A stretch of 53,279 nt of DNA, from positions 1 through 53,279 of the forward strand of contig PUOC01000035.1 in NCBI GenBank assembly GCA_003551965.1, given 5' to 3'. Below are positions 35,209-43,853 of the stretch, piece after piece (positions within the stretch are counted from its first letter, which is position 1; every line of letters begins with the position of its first letter). The notes below the pieces were generated by a model that was given only the letters and a program-made list of their open reading frames with translations, ran no database searches and was not told the origin of the DNA. Made by a program: the position numbers and the translations under genes. Source of the DNA: Clostridiales bacterium. Lineage in GTDB: Bacteria > Bacillota > Limnochordia > Darwinibacteriales > B1SED10-159.

Positions 35209-36096
35209 TCAGAACAGCGTCAGCTGCTGGGGCCATTGGTTGGTGATCGCCGCCGAAATATCCTCCATGGTGCAGAGCAGCCCGTGCTCTTGGCATCGAG
35301 ACTGCAGTACCTCCCAGAGGTAATCTGACTGTGGGGAGCGGCATTCATATTGCCGTCCAAATGTATGGACATAGCGGCGCCGCAGGCCGGGGAACAACTT
35401 GTCAAGCTGCTGGTAATAATAGATTCGCTGATTTTGCCGCAGGGTGACGCAGAAATGCGGTGACGGGCAGACGAAGCGGGCTCCGCATGCAGCTGCCCTA
35501 TCAACAACTCGGCGAACGTTCTCTTCGGTGTCGGTGATGAAAGGCAGGACCGGCCAGAGGTTGATACCGGTATAAAGCCCGGCCGCGGAAGCTTCTTTGA
35601 GGGCGGCGAACCGGCGGTCGCTGCCGGGGGCATGGGGCTCGATCATAAAGCTGAGGTCATCATCCCAAGTGGTAATTGAAAATTTCACAACTGCCGGTGC
35701 CTGCTGCCGAATGCGTTGGAACAGATCCAGGTCGCGCACAACCAGGTCGGACTTGGTCAGTACGCTAGCCCCGAAACCATAGCGGCAAAGGAGCGCCAAA
35801 GAGCCGCGGGTCAAGCGATGGGTTTGTTCCAGGGGGTTGTACGGATCGCTCATGGCGCCGGCAGCCACCAAGCCGCGGCGGCGTTTGCGGGACAGTTCAT
35901 CCTCGAGAATTTGCAGGGCATCGGTTTTCGAGCGCACTTCATCGAAGTTCTCCACCCGATAGCAATCACTGCGGGAGTCGCAGTAGATACAGCCGTGGCT
36001 GCAGCCTTTGTAGAGGTTGATTGTATAGTTACTGCCGAACCACCCTCGGCCGTCGGACCAGGGGGATAGGATCTGTTTGGCGGGAATTAACCGCAT
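35209..36096 (-). CDS. Radical SAM protein, SPL-like family
   Basis: A 295-aa radical SAM enzyme. The iron-sulfur cluster motif is C32-x3-C36-x2-C39 in KGCSHGCIYC. The order GAMSDPYNPLEQTHRLTR, VLTKSDLVVRDLDLF, VKFSITTWDDDLS is that of the spore-photoproduct-lyase-like (SPL) family of radical SAM proteins. The substrate of these relatives is often unknown, since they lack the DNA-binding parts of true SplB. The ATG at 36096 sits 9 nt after GGGAG. The ATG at 36102 is too close. It is divergent from the racemase gene with a 334-bp spacer. Confidence 0.8.
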   Translation of the reverse strand: MRLIPAKQILSPWSDGRGWFGSNYTINLYKGCSHGCIYCDSRSDCYRVENFDEVRSKTDALQILEDELSRKRRRGLVAAGAMSDPYNPLEQTHRLTRGSLALLCRYGFGASVLTKSDLVVRDLDLFQRIRQQAPAVVKFSITTWDDDLSFMIEPHAPGSDRRFAALKEASAAGLYTGINLWPVLPFITDTEENVRRVVDRAAACGARFVCPSPHFCVTLRQNQRIYYYQQLDKLFPGLRRRYVHTFGRQYECRSPQSDYLWEVLQSRCQEHGLLCTMEDISAAITNQWPQQLTLF

Positions 36097-36430
36097 ACCC
36101 ATTCACTCCCGGCTGAATAATATGTCCTTCTAAACACAGGTTTGGTTCTTCCCTTCGTCCTTTTGCGGCCGAGTCCTTCCAGCCAGCCAATCCCGTGCCG
36201 CTGATTCGGTGGGCCATCCCCAAACGGCACGACATCGGCTCTTCCTTTTAGGTCCAAGGAATCTGTCATTATATGGCGAAATGCAGAAGCAGTAGGCTAT
36301 GCAGCGGCCAAAACCGGCCGGTCTTGGCCAAACTATGGTCTGTTTAACGGCAGCGGGAGGGACGTGCAGCAAAGCGGGGTTAGGCAATCCTTCACGGTGC
36401 AGGGCTGCTGCAGAATCGGAGGTGTAAGGC
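36097..36430. promoter_or_regulatory. 334-bp divergent spacer
   Basis: It holds the promoters of the radical SAM gene (minus) and the racemase operon (plus). The only clear element is the 24-bp palindrome at 36306-36329. No gene is supported in it. Confidence 0.5.
36306..36329. promoter_or_regulatory. 24-bp palindrome, candidate operator
   Basis: A 24-bp dyad with a single mismatched pair, centred on CCGGCCGG. The inner 20 bp (36308-36327) differ at only 2 positions from the perfect palindrome at 7953-7972. It is 101 bp upstream of the racemase start, in a promoter-proximal position. Confidence 0.55.
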
Positions 36431-37126
36431 ATGAAAACCATCGGCTTGATTGGGGGCATGAGCTGGGAATCATCGCTGGAGTACTACCGGATCGTGAATG
36501 AGGAGACGAAAGCGCGCTTAGGGCCTTCCCATTCTTGTCCATGTATCATGTATTCGGTGGACTTTGCGCGCATTGAGACCCTGCAGCACCGCGGGGATTG
36601 GGAGACCCTGGCCAAACAGATGATCGAACTGGCCGTCTGCCTGCAGAAAGCCGGCGCCGACTGCATTGTCCTCTGCACCAATACAATGCACATGATGGCC
36701 GATGCGGTGCAGAAGGCCGTTACGGTGCCGCTTCTGCATATTGCCGATGCGGCAGCTGCTGAGGCCCGGCGCCTGGGAATATCCAAGGTAGGGCTCATGG
36801 CCACGAAATTTACCATGGAAGAGCCATTCTACAAAGAGCGGCTCCACCAGCACGGTATCACGGCGGTCACCCCTTCCGAAGCGGAGCGCGATCTCATTCA
36901 CCACATCATCTACAGCGAGTTGATTGCCGGAAACTTCCAGGAAAGCTCTCGGCAGAAGATGGCCGGCATCATCTCCCATTTGGGAGAGGAGGGCTGTGAG
37001 GCCGTCGTATTAGGATGCACGGAGCTCCCTCTCTTGGTTACTCCCGAAAGGAGTCCGCTGCCCACCCTAGATACAACGGCACTGCACGCTAAAGCCGCGG
37101 TGAAGTGGGCCTTGGACAAGGCGTAG
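36431..37126 (+). CDS. Aspartate/glutamate racemase-family protein
   Basis: A 231-aa protein of the cofactor-independent Asp/Glu racemase superfamily. It begins MKTIGLIGGMSWESS, as in aspartate racemases (YgeA type). The two catalytic cysteines are C82 (LCTNTMH) and C197 (GCTELPLL). Such enzymes interconvert L- and D-amino acids by a two-base mechanism; some relatives act on other alpha-substituted acids. The ATG follows GGAGGTGTAAGGC. It is followed after 207 bp by the operon of unknown proteins on the same strand. Confidence 0.9.
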   Translation: MKTIGLIGGMSWESSLEYYRIVNEETKARLGPSHSCPCIMYSVDFARIETLQHRGDWETLAKQMIELAVCLQKAGADCIVLCTNTMHMMADAVQKAVTVPLLHIADAAAAEARRLGISKVGLMATKFTMEEPFYKERLHQHGITAVTPSEAERDLIHHIIYSELIAGNFQESSRQKMAGIISHLGEEGCEAVVLGCTELPLLVTPERSPLPTLDTTALHAKAAVKWALDKA

Positions 37127-37333
37127 TTTTCATGGGATGCAAACGGGTACTGTGGCCTCGGCCGGCATCAAAGCTGACGTTCGGGGTCGCTGCCGGACTG
37201 GTTTTCAGAGAAGCGCCAGATGACGCAGCAGGCCAGCCCAGAGCTGAATGCAACCAAGCCGGCGGCTGCATGGATTGGACCGAAGCGGTTGACCGCCATG
37301 GAGTCGAAATGCTGGTGCATGGGAGGTGAGACA

Positions 37334-38536
37334 GTGAAAATCTGCGGGACACGGGAGGAGTTCCTGGCCCATTTGATTGAATACTGCCGCAGTCGCCGTG
37401 AACATCGTGAGCATGAGGAGGAAGGCAGCAGAGCGCCGCTTTTGAAATCGTATCTATTGGAGGCGCCGGCCGCTGCGGATCCGATGGCCGTGTTTTCCCC
37501 GCCCGATACAGCTCAGCGACTGCAGCGGGTCGAGGAAGGCTTGTTCTGCATGGTCGAGGAGAATGAGGAGCGGGCCAAAGGATACATAGAGCATGTGTCG
37601 GGGCCGTATTGGCTTTTTTATTCCAACGAGCGCAGCAGTGACAGTGACCGCTTTGTGGAACGCTGGGTAAGGGGAGCACCCCAGGTGGAACAGCTGTGGA
37701 TATCCGGCTTGCTTTTTCAAGCCCTGTGGGACTGTTGGCTGGTCCAACAGCACCAAGAGCACCGCTACATCCGCATGAGTTTCGACTTTCGTGATCTCTT
37801 TTCCGATCCGGACCTGCATGATACGGGCGACGGTGATCCAGAAGACATGCTCCGGGAACGCCGAGTGTCTCGGATCAACATCATGGAACAGAAACAGACA
37901 CTGCAGAATACACTGCCCGCCCTGCAGAGAACGCTGTCATCCTTTTATGCCATCCATTCACTGCGTTTCCCGGCCCATCAAGGACGGGGCGGGCATGATG
38001 TCTATTTCAACGGCAAGGTGACCAATCGCAGCGATGATTTCATTGATCATCGCCGCCAGATCCGTGCCCTCTGTGGTATTTACGGAAATCTTACCAATAT
38101 GCTGGAGGACTTGGTTCCATTCGGCGCTGGGGCCGAAGGTGACGCAGGGCAGCTGGGTCTTGCTGATGTCCGGGGCTCAGCTGTGGTGATACGCTTCGCA
38201 AAAGCGTTGGATCCTAACCGGTATCATCATTTCGTTGAACATGCCCTACGTGAAGGCCGAACGGAGTTCGCTCTCTGGGGTAATCCTGTGGTTTTGGATG
38301 AGGAGCATGTTCATTTCTACGGACTCGATATGTACTACTGGCAGGAAGTGTATCTGCAACTGACAGCGGACCGAATCGTCTTGACCATGCCCGGCCGCAG
38401 GGCTGCCGTCATTCACCGCTTCCTCACACAGCTGCAGATGCTTTTGGAACCGAATATCCGGGTCGATGTGGCAGACACGGATTTCGGCTCCCTGGCGGCT
38501 GCAGCGGTGAAAAAGGGGGTGGACGGCGATGCCTGA
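37334..38536 (+). CDS. Unrecognised 400-aa protein, first gene of a two-gene operon
   Basis: I do not recognise this family. The N-terminal 40 residues are highly charged (CRSRREHREHEEEGS), then a mixed alpha/beta body follows. Notable segments are RFVERWVRGAPQVEQLWI, SFDFRDLFSDPDLHDTGDGD, INIMEQKQTLQNTLPALQR and GGHDVYFNGKVTNRSDDF. The composition is soluble, with no membrane segment or signal peptide, and no catalytic motif of a known class. The GTG at 37334 follows GGGAGGTGAG. Its stop overlaps the next gene's start by 8 bp, so the two are translationally coupled and probably form one complex. Confidence 0.8.
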   Translation: MKICGTREEFLAHLIEYCRSRREHREHEEEGSRAPLLKSYLLEAPAAADPMAVFSPPDTAQRLQRVEEGLFCMVEENEERAKGYIEHVSGPYWLFYSNERSSDSDRFVERWVRGAPQVEQLWISGLLFQALWDCWLVQQHQEHRYIRMSFDFRDLFSDPDLHDTGDGDPEDMLRERRVSRINIMEQKQTLQNTLPALQRTLSSFYAIHSLRFPAHQGRGGHDVYFNGKVTNRSDDFIDHRRQIRALCGIYGNLTNMLEDLVPFGAGAEGDAGQLGLADVRGSAVVIRFAKALDPNRYHHFVEHALREGRTEFALWGNPVVLDEEHVHFYGLDMYYWQEVYLQLTADRIVLTMPGRRAAVIHRFLTQLQMLLEPNIRVDVADTDFGSLAAAAVKKGVDGDA

Positions 38537-39542
38537 AGCAGGGCGTGAACTGTTGTGGGAGAAGAACTTGTGGCTGTGGATGGCCTCGCAAGGCAGCACC
38601 GCGCATCCGGTGCGGCCTATCCTATGGGAACGGGGCTACCGGATTGCGGCAGTTTCGCCTCGGCTGCCGGTGGCAGAAGCCGTGCTGGACACCATGGCAG
38701 CTTCCGGTTGGCCCGCGCTGGAATCTGTGCGGCCATTCCTGGTACTGCAGCGGCCCGATGACAGGCGGATGCTTCTGGTATATCTTCAGCCGCTGGCACA
38801 AGCGGTGGAGACAGTGGTTAAGGCGGAAATAGCGGCCTTGATCGGCCAAGAAGGTCTGCCCATGCTTCGCCCGGGCGCTTGGGCGGCCTCGGAAGCAGAA
38901 GGGGCTGATGTGCTCTATTGCTTCCCTGAGGAACAAAAGGATGCGGTGCTGCCGTGGATCGACGATGCGGCGGAACTGCTGCAGGGTGAAGCGCCTTCGA
39001 TGCAGGTCCATGCCGCCAGTATTATCCGCCGCAGCGATGGGATCTTTTTGCGAGGCTATGGCAAAAAGCCGCTGTTGGCTGAAACGGACATTCCAGTCAT
39101 CGGCCGGGATTGCCCACCGCTTTATTGGCTGCCCTGCGACGAGAAGGCGGCCAAGCCCGGCTCCTATGATGAGACCGTCTTCTGGGAACGGATTCGCATT
39201 CGGCTGGCCGCTTGGCTTGCCCAAGTGCCGCAGGCCGGTTCCATGCGCATCGCCGTGGACAACCTGCTGCAATCCATTCAGCCACTGTGGCCTGCTTGGA
39301 AGGAAACCGATCACAAGGCGCGGCTGCGGCTGCTGGCAGCCGGCTGGATGCGGCAGCTCCTTGATGAACTGCGGCGTTCCAGCGGTTTTACCATGCACGA
39401 GCAGGAGGGCGTGTTTGTCATGGATCCGCTGACGCAGACCCAGCGGGACCGAGTCCGTGCCGCCATCAGCTCCCGCGGCTTCCGGACGCGTACACCGAAG
39501 AAACCACAACAGCTGGAATTGGACTTTCGGAAGCGGTCCTAG
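38529..39542 (+). CDS. Unrecognised 337-aa protein ending in a candidate sliding-clamp-binding motif
   Basis: Also unrecognised. It is soluble, about 50% helical, with Trp-rich beginnings (WEKNLWLWMASQG). The last quarter includes RLRLLAAGWMRQLLDELRR and GVFVMDPLTQTQRDRVRAAI, then a basic tail RTRTPKKPQQ and the end QLELDFRKRS. Q328-L-E-L-D-F333 matches the hexapeptide QLxLxF by which DNA polymerases and repair proteins bind the beta clamp. With its basic linker this suggests a DNA-associated role, but that is inference from a short motif. The start ATG overlaps the previous gene. No terminator was identified between it and the small zinc-ribbon membrane protein. Confidence 0.8.
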   Translation: MPEAGRELLWEKNLWLWMASQGSTAHPVRPILWERGYRIAAVSPRLPVAEAVLDTMAASGWPALESVRPFLVLQRPDDRRMLLVYLQPLAQAVETVVKAEIAALIGQEGLPMLRPGAWAASEAEGADVLYCFPEEQKDAVLPWIDDAAELLQGEAPSMQVHAASIIRRSDGIFLRGYGKKPLLAETDIPVIGRDCPPLYWLPCDEKAAKPGSYDETVFWERIRIRLAAWLAQVPQAGSMRIAVDNLLQSIQPLWPAWKETDHKARLRLLAAGWMRQLLDELRRSSGFTMHEQEGVFVMDPLTQTQRDRVRAAISSRGFRTRTPKKPQQLELDFRKRS

Positions 39543-39598
39543 TGGAGCTTGCGAGTGATTGGCAGAAAGTGCTGTGAAGCAGAGGAGGGAACCGTGCA

Positions 39599-39847
39599 AT
39601 GCCGGAAGACCGGAACCGCTGCCCAAACTGTGACAGTGAACGCACTCGAGATTATGTGGTGGGCTTAGCCCTCGTTGCCGCAGGCTTTGTTTTCTGTGTC
39701 TTGACGGTTTTGTTGGTTACCATCGGGTCGAACCACACTGCAGCAGCAGTGACATTTGTGCTTTTCCTCGTCTGTGCGGTCACGGGGCGCCACGCCATGA
39801 CCTATTCCCAATGCGATTTCTGCGGGGCTGTATGGAGACGGGAATAG
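39599..39847 (+). CDS. Small membrane protein with split zinc ribbon
   Basis: An 82-aa protein. CPNC near residue 8-11 and CDFC near residue 72-75 could make a zinc ribbon around a central hydrophobic hairpin. The middle has two membrane-spanning stretches (ALVAAGFVFCVLTVLLV and AAVTFVLFLVCAVTG). Function unknown. The ATG follows AGAGGAGGGA at 9 nt. It lies 56 bp after the clamp-motif protein, same strand, and so may belong to that operon. Confidence 0.65.
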   Translation: MPEDRNRCPNCDSERTRDYVVGLALVAAGFVFCVLTVLLVTIGSNHTAAAVTFVLFLVCAVTGRHAMTYSQCDFCGAVWRRE

Positions 39848-40012
39848 CGGAGTGCTGCTCGATGGTCTATGCTCGGGCCCTTCCCGGAATCGTGGGATCG
39901 GTTTTGCCGTGAGGACAAGGCGGCGTCAAGGGTTTGTTGGGGTGGCAGCGATCTGAGGCCTTTGAGCTCGGTGTTGCCCAGTAGGCCCCATGGAACAAGA
40001 CAAGGAAGGGAT

Positions 40013-41266
40013 GTGTCCGATGTGACGCAGACGGAAAAGGACTATGTGGTGCTGCGGGAACTGGCAGTTAAGGTGCGGGAAGTCAGTGAAGATCCCCGTC
40101 AGCAGGAGCGGATCCAGTTGTGGAAGCAGGTGAATGGACTCAAACCAGTCCGCCCGATGGTTCTAATCGACCAGATTCCGTGGCACGAAATGAATGTGGA
40201 TGATGAATTAACCCTCTTAACCCACGATCCCTTCTGCCGCAAGCTGGAATGGGACCTGCGCACCACCCTGTACAAATGGAATCACTTCCCTGTGGACATG
40301 GTTGTGCCATCGTACGTGGATATCCCCATGGCCATTTCGGGACTGCATTACGGTCTCCAGCCGCTGGAGCAGACAGCGGCCTTGGACGCCGCCAATGATG
40401 TGGTGGGGCATTTCTATCACGATCAGCTGCGGACGGAAGCGGATTTGGAGAAGATCAAGATGCCCCAGGTGGTTCACGACCGTGATCTGACCGCCAGACG
40501 CATGGAAATGGCCAGGGACATCTTCCAAGATATCCTCGCTGTCAGACCCCAAGGGACGGTACCGAACTTTGCTCTTTGGGACCGCATTGTGGAGTACCGG
40601 GGTGCGGAGGCCGTTATGTATGATCTCGTCGATCGTCCGGACTTCATACACAAGTTGGTGTCCCGCATGCAGCGGGCGACCTTGGCCATGGTGGATCAGT
40701 TAGAGGAACAGGGTCTGCTGCCCAAGAGCCAGCTGACTGTTCACTGTTCCGGAGCCCATAGCCATGAGCTGCCGGCATCGGGGTATGATTGCACCCAGCC
40801 CCGGATGCAGGATATTTGGACCTTCGGCATGGCCCAGATTTTTGCCGCCGTGTCCAAAGTGATGCATGAAGAATTCGATCTGCAGTATGCGGAGCCGTTT
40901 TATGCCCGTTCCGGCCTGGTGTATTACGGCTGCTGCGAACCCCTGGATGGAAAGCTGGACCGGGTGCGCAAGATACCCAATCTCAGGAAGATCTCCATCA
41001 GCCCGTGGGCGGATCCAGGCAGAGCGGCGGAACAGATCGGTGATTGTTTTGTCCTGTCCCGCAAACCCAGTCCGGCCTACTTGACCGATGATGGCTGGGA
41101 TGAGGAAGAAATTCGACGGGATATCTCCTTTACCATGGAGGTCGCGACGGCCAACGGCTGCCCCTTGGAATTTATCCTTAAGGATATCAGTACTGTCAAC
41201 TACAAGCCGCAGCGCCTGTGGCGCTGGAGCGAATTGGTCATGGAGTTGGTGCAGAACGGCGCATAG
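40013..41266 (+). CDS. Uroporphyrinogen decarboxylase-fold protein (methyltransferase-like)
   Basis: A 417-aa URO-D-superfamily TIM barrel. This group includes MtaA/MtbA-type corrinoid:CoM methyltransferases and relatives of unknown substrate. Supporting segments are WDLRTTLYKWNHFPVDMV, YDLVDRPDFIHKLVSRM, TVHCSGAHSHELP, YYGCCEPLDGKLDRVRKI and SISPWADPGRAAEQIG. HC in VHCSG and the CC pair resemble the His/Cys zinc ligands of MtaA-type enzymes. True heme-pathway URO-D is unlikely because the N-terminal RPxWxMRQAGR motif is absent. The GTG at 40013 follows AAGGAAGGG. GTG 40022 is an alternative. No corrinoid protein gene is nearby. Confidence 0.7.
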   Translation: MSDVTQTEKDYVVLRELAVKVREVSEDPRQQERIQLWKQVNGLKPVRPMVLIDQIPWHEMNVDDELTLLTHDPFCRKLEWDLRTTLYKWNHFPVDMVVPSYVDIPMAISGLHYGLQPLEQTAALDAANDVVGHFYHDQLRTEADLEKIKMPQVVHDRDLTARRMEMARDIFQDILAVRPQGTVPNFALWDRIVEYRGAEAVMYDLVDRPDFIHKLVSRMQRATLAMVDQLEEQGLLPKSQLTVHCSGAHSHELPASGYDCTQPRMQDIWTFGMAQIFAAVSKVMHEEFDLQYAEPFYARSGLVYYGCCEPLDGKLDRVRKIPNLRKISISPWADPGRAAEQIGDCFVLSRKPSPAYLTDDGWDEEEIRRDISFTMEVATANGCPLEFILKDISTVNYKPQRLWRWSELVMELVQNGA

Positions 41267-41356
41267 CGAAGCGTGACGGGCAGCCAGGGGAACATCACAA
41301 AGCGATGCCCAGCCGGTCTTTGGTTTGAACCTGCAGCGGCTGCGCATCGTTCTGCG

Positions 41357-42565
41357 TTATACCGAGGGTATGCCTTGTGTCTCGGGCAGGTCGGATATGT
41401 CCAGGAGGAACAACTGGTTGGATTGGCTGTCATGGGGATCGCCGCCGGTGAATAAGATCCACTGCCGGTCCGGTGTCACCTGCGTATGAAAATGGGAACT
41501 TTGGCCTCCGCCATAGGTGGGCCAAGTGCCCGTGAGGCGAACCCAGATGTCGCCGCCTTCGGGGTCGTGCACCGCTAGAAAATACATGTCGTGTATATGG
41601 CCGACCTCCCGTGTTTGGGCGGATCGCTTAGAGCCCCGCTGTTGATTTTCAAAAAACCACAGCCGTCCTTGGGGATCCCAGCCTGTGTGGGTATAGCCGA
41701 AATACTCCGGGAGCTTAAACTCAAATCGTCTATGGGTGAACGGATTATAAAGGCCGGCATAGACCCCTGCGGCGGAACCGAGTACTTCGTAGGCAAGCCC
41801 GGCGTCGGTGGCCAGATAGTGACACACGCTGCCTCCGCCGGTATCTTGAGTCCGCAGATGGGTGTACCAGCCTCCCTCTAGGCTTGTCCACAGCATACCG
41901 TTTTCGGTGGCTGGATGGCAGAAGACGACGTGTTCATTATCAAAGGGAAGAACATGATGAATGGGGCTGTTGATGCGGACTAACTCTCTGTGTTCTTCCG
42001 TGTCCAAGTGAAAGGCTGCCAAAACCGTACCCCGGGACAGGCAGCGGCTGTGCCGCGGCGCATGCTGTCCTGCCATCATTTGGTTAATGAAAATATCCCG
42101 ATCGTGGTGAATGTAGATGAACCACTGGCCATCAGGGGTGACGCAGTTTTGGCCGATGGCCATGCGCGAATCGGGCAGCCGGAAGAGCAGACGCTCGCTT
42201 AGGGATTCCAATGCGACGCACCGTACGTCCGGACCGTCGAAATAGATCACTTCCTGCCGCTTTTGGTTGAGAACGCTGCGGTGGTCGAGGACCCCTGACC
42301 CTTTGTCAACGCACCATGGATACCAATGGGTATCAGGCGAGGTTGCATTGGTGATCTGCACGCTTTCACCGCTGGACAGTTCTAGACGATGCAGTTGCAC
42401 TTCGCCTTGGTCAGCGTGGTGAAATATGAGATAGCGCTGATCTCTTGTGATCGACGGAATGAAGTAATAGAGCGGATAATTGTAACCGGGCAGATTGGTT
42501 AACTGCACCGCTTTGCGCCCGGTTTCAGGCGCGGAGACGGTAGGAAACTTGTCGTGTAACTGCAA
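41357..42565 (-). CDS. Oligogalacturonate lyase-like beta-propeller (PL22 type)
   Basis: A 402-aa seven-bladed propeller resembling oligogalacturonate lyase (Ogl), which splits unsaturated digalacturonate in the cytoplasm during pectin breakdown. The start LTNLPGYNYPLYYFIPSITRD and repeated blades (QVTPDRQWILFT, CVTPDGQWFIYI) fit. The HFHTQ segment near the C-terminus supplies the His/Gln expected of the Mn site. The TTG at 42565 is preferred because GGGGGATGACGCA precedes it, and an upstream start would run into the previous gene. It is the last gene of the minus-strand SBP operon. The relation to Ogl is moderate, so a related uronide is possible. Confidence 0.7.
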   Translation of the reverse strand: MQLHDKFPTVSAPETGRKAVQLTNLPGYNYPLYYFIPSITRDQRYLIFHHADQGEVQLHRLELSSGESVQITNATSPDTHWYPWCVDKGSGVLDHRSVLNQKRQEVIYFDGPDVRCVALESLSERLLFRLPDSRMAIGQNCVTPDGQWFIYIHHDRDIFINQMMAGQHAPRHSRCLSRGTVLAAFHLDTEEHRELVRINSPIHHVLPFDNEHVVFCHPATENGMLWTSLEGGWYTHLRTQDTGGGSVCHYLATDAGLAYEVLGSAAGVYAGLYNPFTHRRFEFKLPEYFGYTHTGWDPQGRLWFFENQQRGSKRSAQTREVGHIHDMYFLAVHDPEGGDIWVRLTGTWPTYGGGQSSHFHTQVTPDRQWILFTGGDPHDSQSNQLFLLDISDLPETQGIPSV

Positions 42566-42617
42566 TGCGTCATCCCCCAGTTCATGGCCGTATTGTGTTG
42601 CAACGGCGGCTGCGTTC

Positions 42618-43739
42618 TTAAAACGCCATGCGCTCCCAACCCCTGCTGTCAGCCGACACAGGAGGGAGCCCCAGAATTTCTCGGGCTGTGTCCACATAGT
42701 AGCGGTAATTGTCTATGGGTGTGCCGTTGGGGATGCGGTGATCGAGGCCGAATACGGTTCCCGTTTGGGCTGTCAGGGGCTGCATCTTATACTCTAATTC
42801 CTGGCGGATTGCCTCCTTGTCCTGACGGAGAACATGTTTGTCGATACCGCCTTTGTAAGCCAGTTTCGTACCATACTTGCGGCGGCATTCTACGATGTCC
42901 ATGGCTGCTGCGGGTTCCATGGGATACATCACGTTGACGCCGCAGTCCAGGAAAGCATCCATGACCGCATTCATATTGCCGTCGCTGTCCTGGGAAAAGA
43001 GCTTTGTACCCCGCTGGGAAACGAGATCCCATGCTGAGCGGTAATAGGGTTTGAGAAATTCTGCAATGGTATTAGGCCCGATAAGACACCCGGATTTCCC
43101 GGCCATGTCCTCATGGATGTGCAGATTATCGATGACGAGGTGATCGGTGATCCGTTCCAATACCTTGACAGCTGTGTCGGACGCCGTGGCGAGCATATCC
43201 TGCATGAGGTCTGGTTGATCATAATAGCAGAGGCAGGTGTACTCCTCGCCCATCAGCTGGCGGGGAAAATCAAAGCCTCCGGGGATGCCGGCGGTAATGA
43301 GGTGCCCTTGCTTTTGCAGGGTTTGGGCAGTCTCCACCTGCTTCCAGTCGATGCGCTGCTCATTGAACGTAAACAACGGCTTGACCTTTTCCCAACTTTC
43401 CCAGTCTTTGACGGGGTGATCCTGGGGAAGCGGCAGCGTGGCAGACTTCTTATACAGCAGCATGGTGCGGCCCAATTCATCCTTGGTCAACACGTGATCT
43501 GCCGTTTCTTCCAGCACTTGCGGTTTTTGCCCGCCCTGGCGGCCGGTATGGCCGCCGCAACTGGCCCGGGGAACATAGTCCCAGCAGAACGCCGTCATGG
43601 CAATCTCATCTTCCGACGCTCCCTGGCTGCGCCACTCCTCTTCAAGTCCGATCAGGGGCCCGAAGAGCTCCACAAACATCGGCCGCTCACTTTCTCCGAA
43701 TGTCATCAATTCAATGTATTCTTCCCTTGTCCAACGCAC
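42618..43739 (-). CDS. Uroporphyrinogen decarboxylase-fold protein (URO-D superfamily)
   Basis: A 373-aa URO-D-like TIM barrel of the methyltransferase-type branch. It shows MFVELFGPL near the start, the segments LITAGIPGGFDFPRQLMG and VIDNLHIHEDMAG, then GTKLFSQDSDGNMN, GVNVMYPMEPAAAMDIVE, KLAYKGGIDKHVL and GTVFGLDHRIPNGTP. These are the family's substrate-pocket strands. The GTG at 43739 follows GAGGTG by 7 nt; ATG 43760 has no site. It sits 53 bp before the Ogl-like gene and 114 bp after SBP3, with a hairpin between. The role could be a demethylation or decarboxylation in uronate use. Confidence 0.75.
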   Translation of the reverse strand: MRWTREEYIELMTFGESERPMFVELFGPLIGLEEEWRSQGASEDEIAMTAFCWDYVPRASCGGHTGRQGGQKPQVLEETADHVLTKDELGRTMLLYKKSATLPLPQDHPVKDWESWEKVKPLFTFNEQRIDWKQVETAQTLQKQGHLITAGIPGGFDFPRQLMGEEYTCLCYYDQPDLMQDMLATASDTAVKVLERITDHLVIDNLHIHEDMAGKSGCLIGPNTIAEFLKPYYRSAWDLVSQRGTKLFSQDSDGNMNAVMDAFLDCGVNVMYPMEPAAAMDIVECRRKYGTKLAYKGGIDKHVLRQDKEAIRQELEYKMQPLTAQTGTVFGLDHRIPNGTPIDNYRYYVDTAREILGLPPVSADSRGWERMAF

Positions 43740-43774
43740 CGGCGCATCACCTCGCAACATAATGTGGAAATCGG

Positions 43775-43810
43775 CAGAGGCGGCAGGAGAAGAGCTACCT
43801 GCCGCCTCTG
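43775..43810 (-). other. Strong stem-loop between SBP3 and the URO-D-like gene
   Basis: CAGAGGCGGCAGG and its reverse complement form a perfect 13-bp stem, loop 10 nt, in the 114-bp gap after the SBP stop on the minus strand. Without a T-tract it is likely an RNA-stabilising or partial-attenuation stem. Confidence 0.6.
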
Positions 43811-43853
43811 TATGCCGTGTTCGGAATATCGCGGCCTTTAGAGCTGCAAGCCG

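Noticed and set aside
34985-35344. Minus-strand frame after the radical SAM gene
   Set aside because: Its translation looks partly protein-like (GLGSNGQPPGYDDADP) but it overlaps the radical SAM end, reads through a terminator stem, and has no start with a ribosome binding site.
38622-39626. 334-aa minus-strand frame across the clamp-motif protein
   Set aside because: Antisense shadow in GC-rich sequence. The plus gene has overlap with its upstream partner and a proper start.
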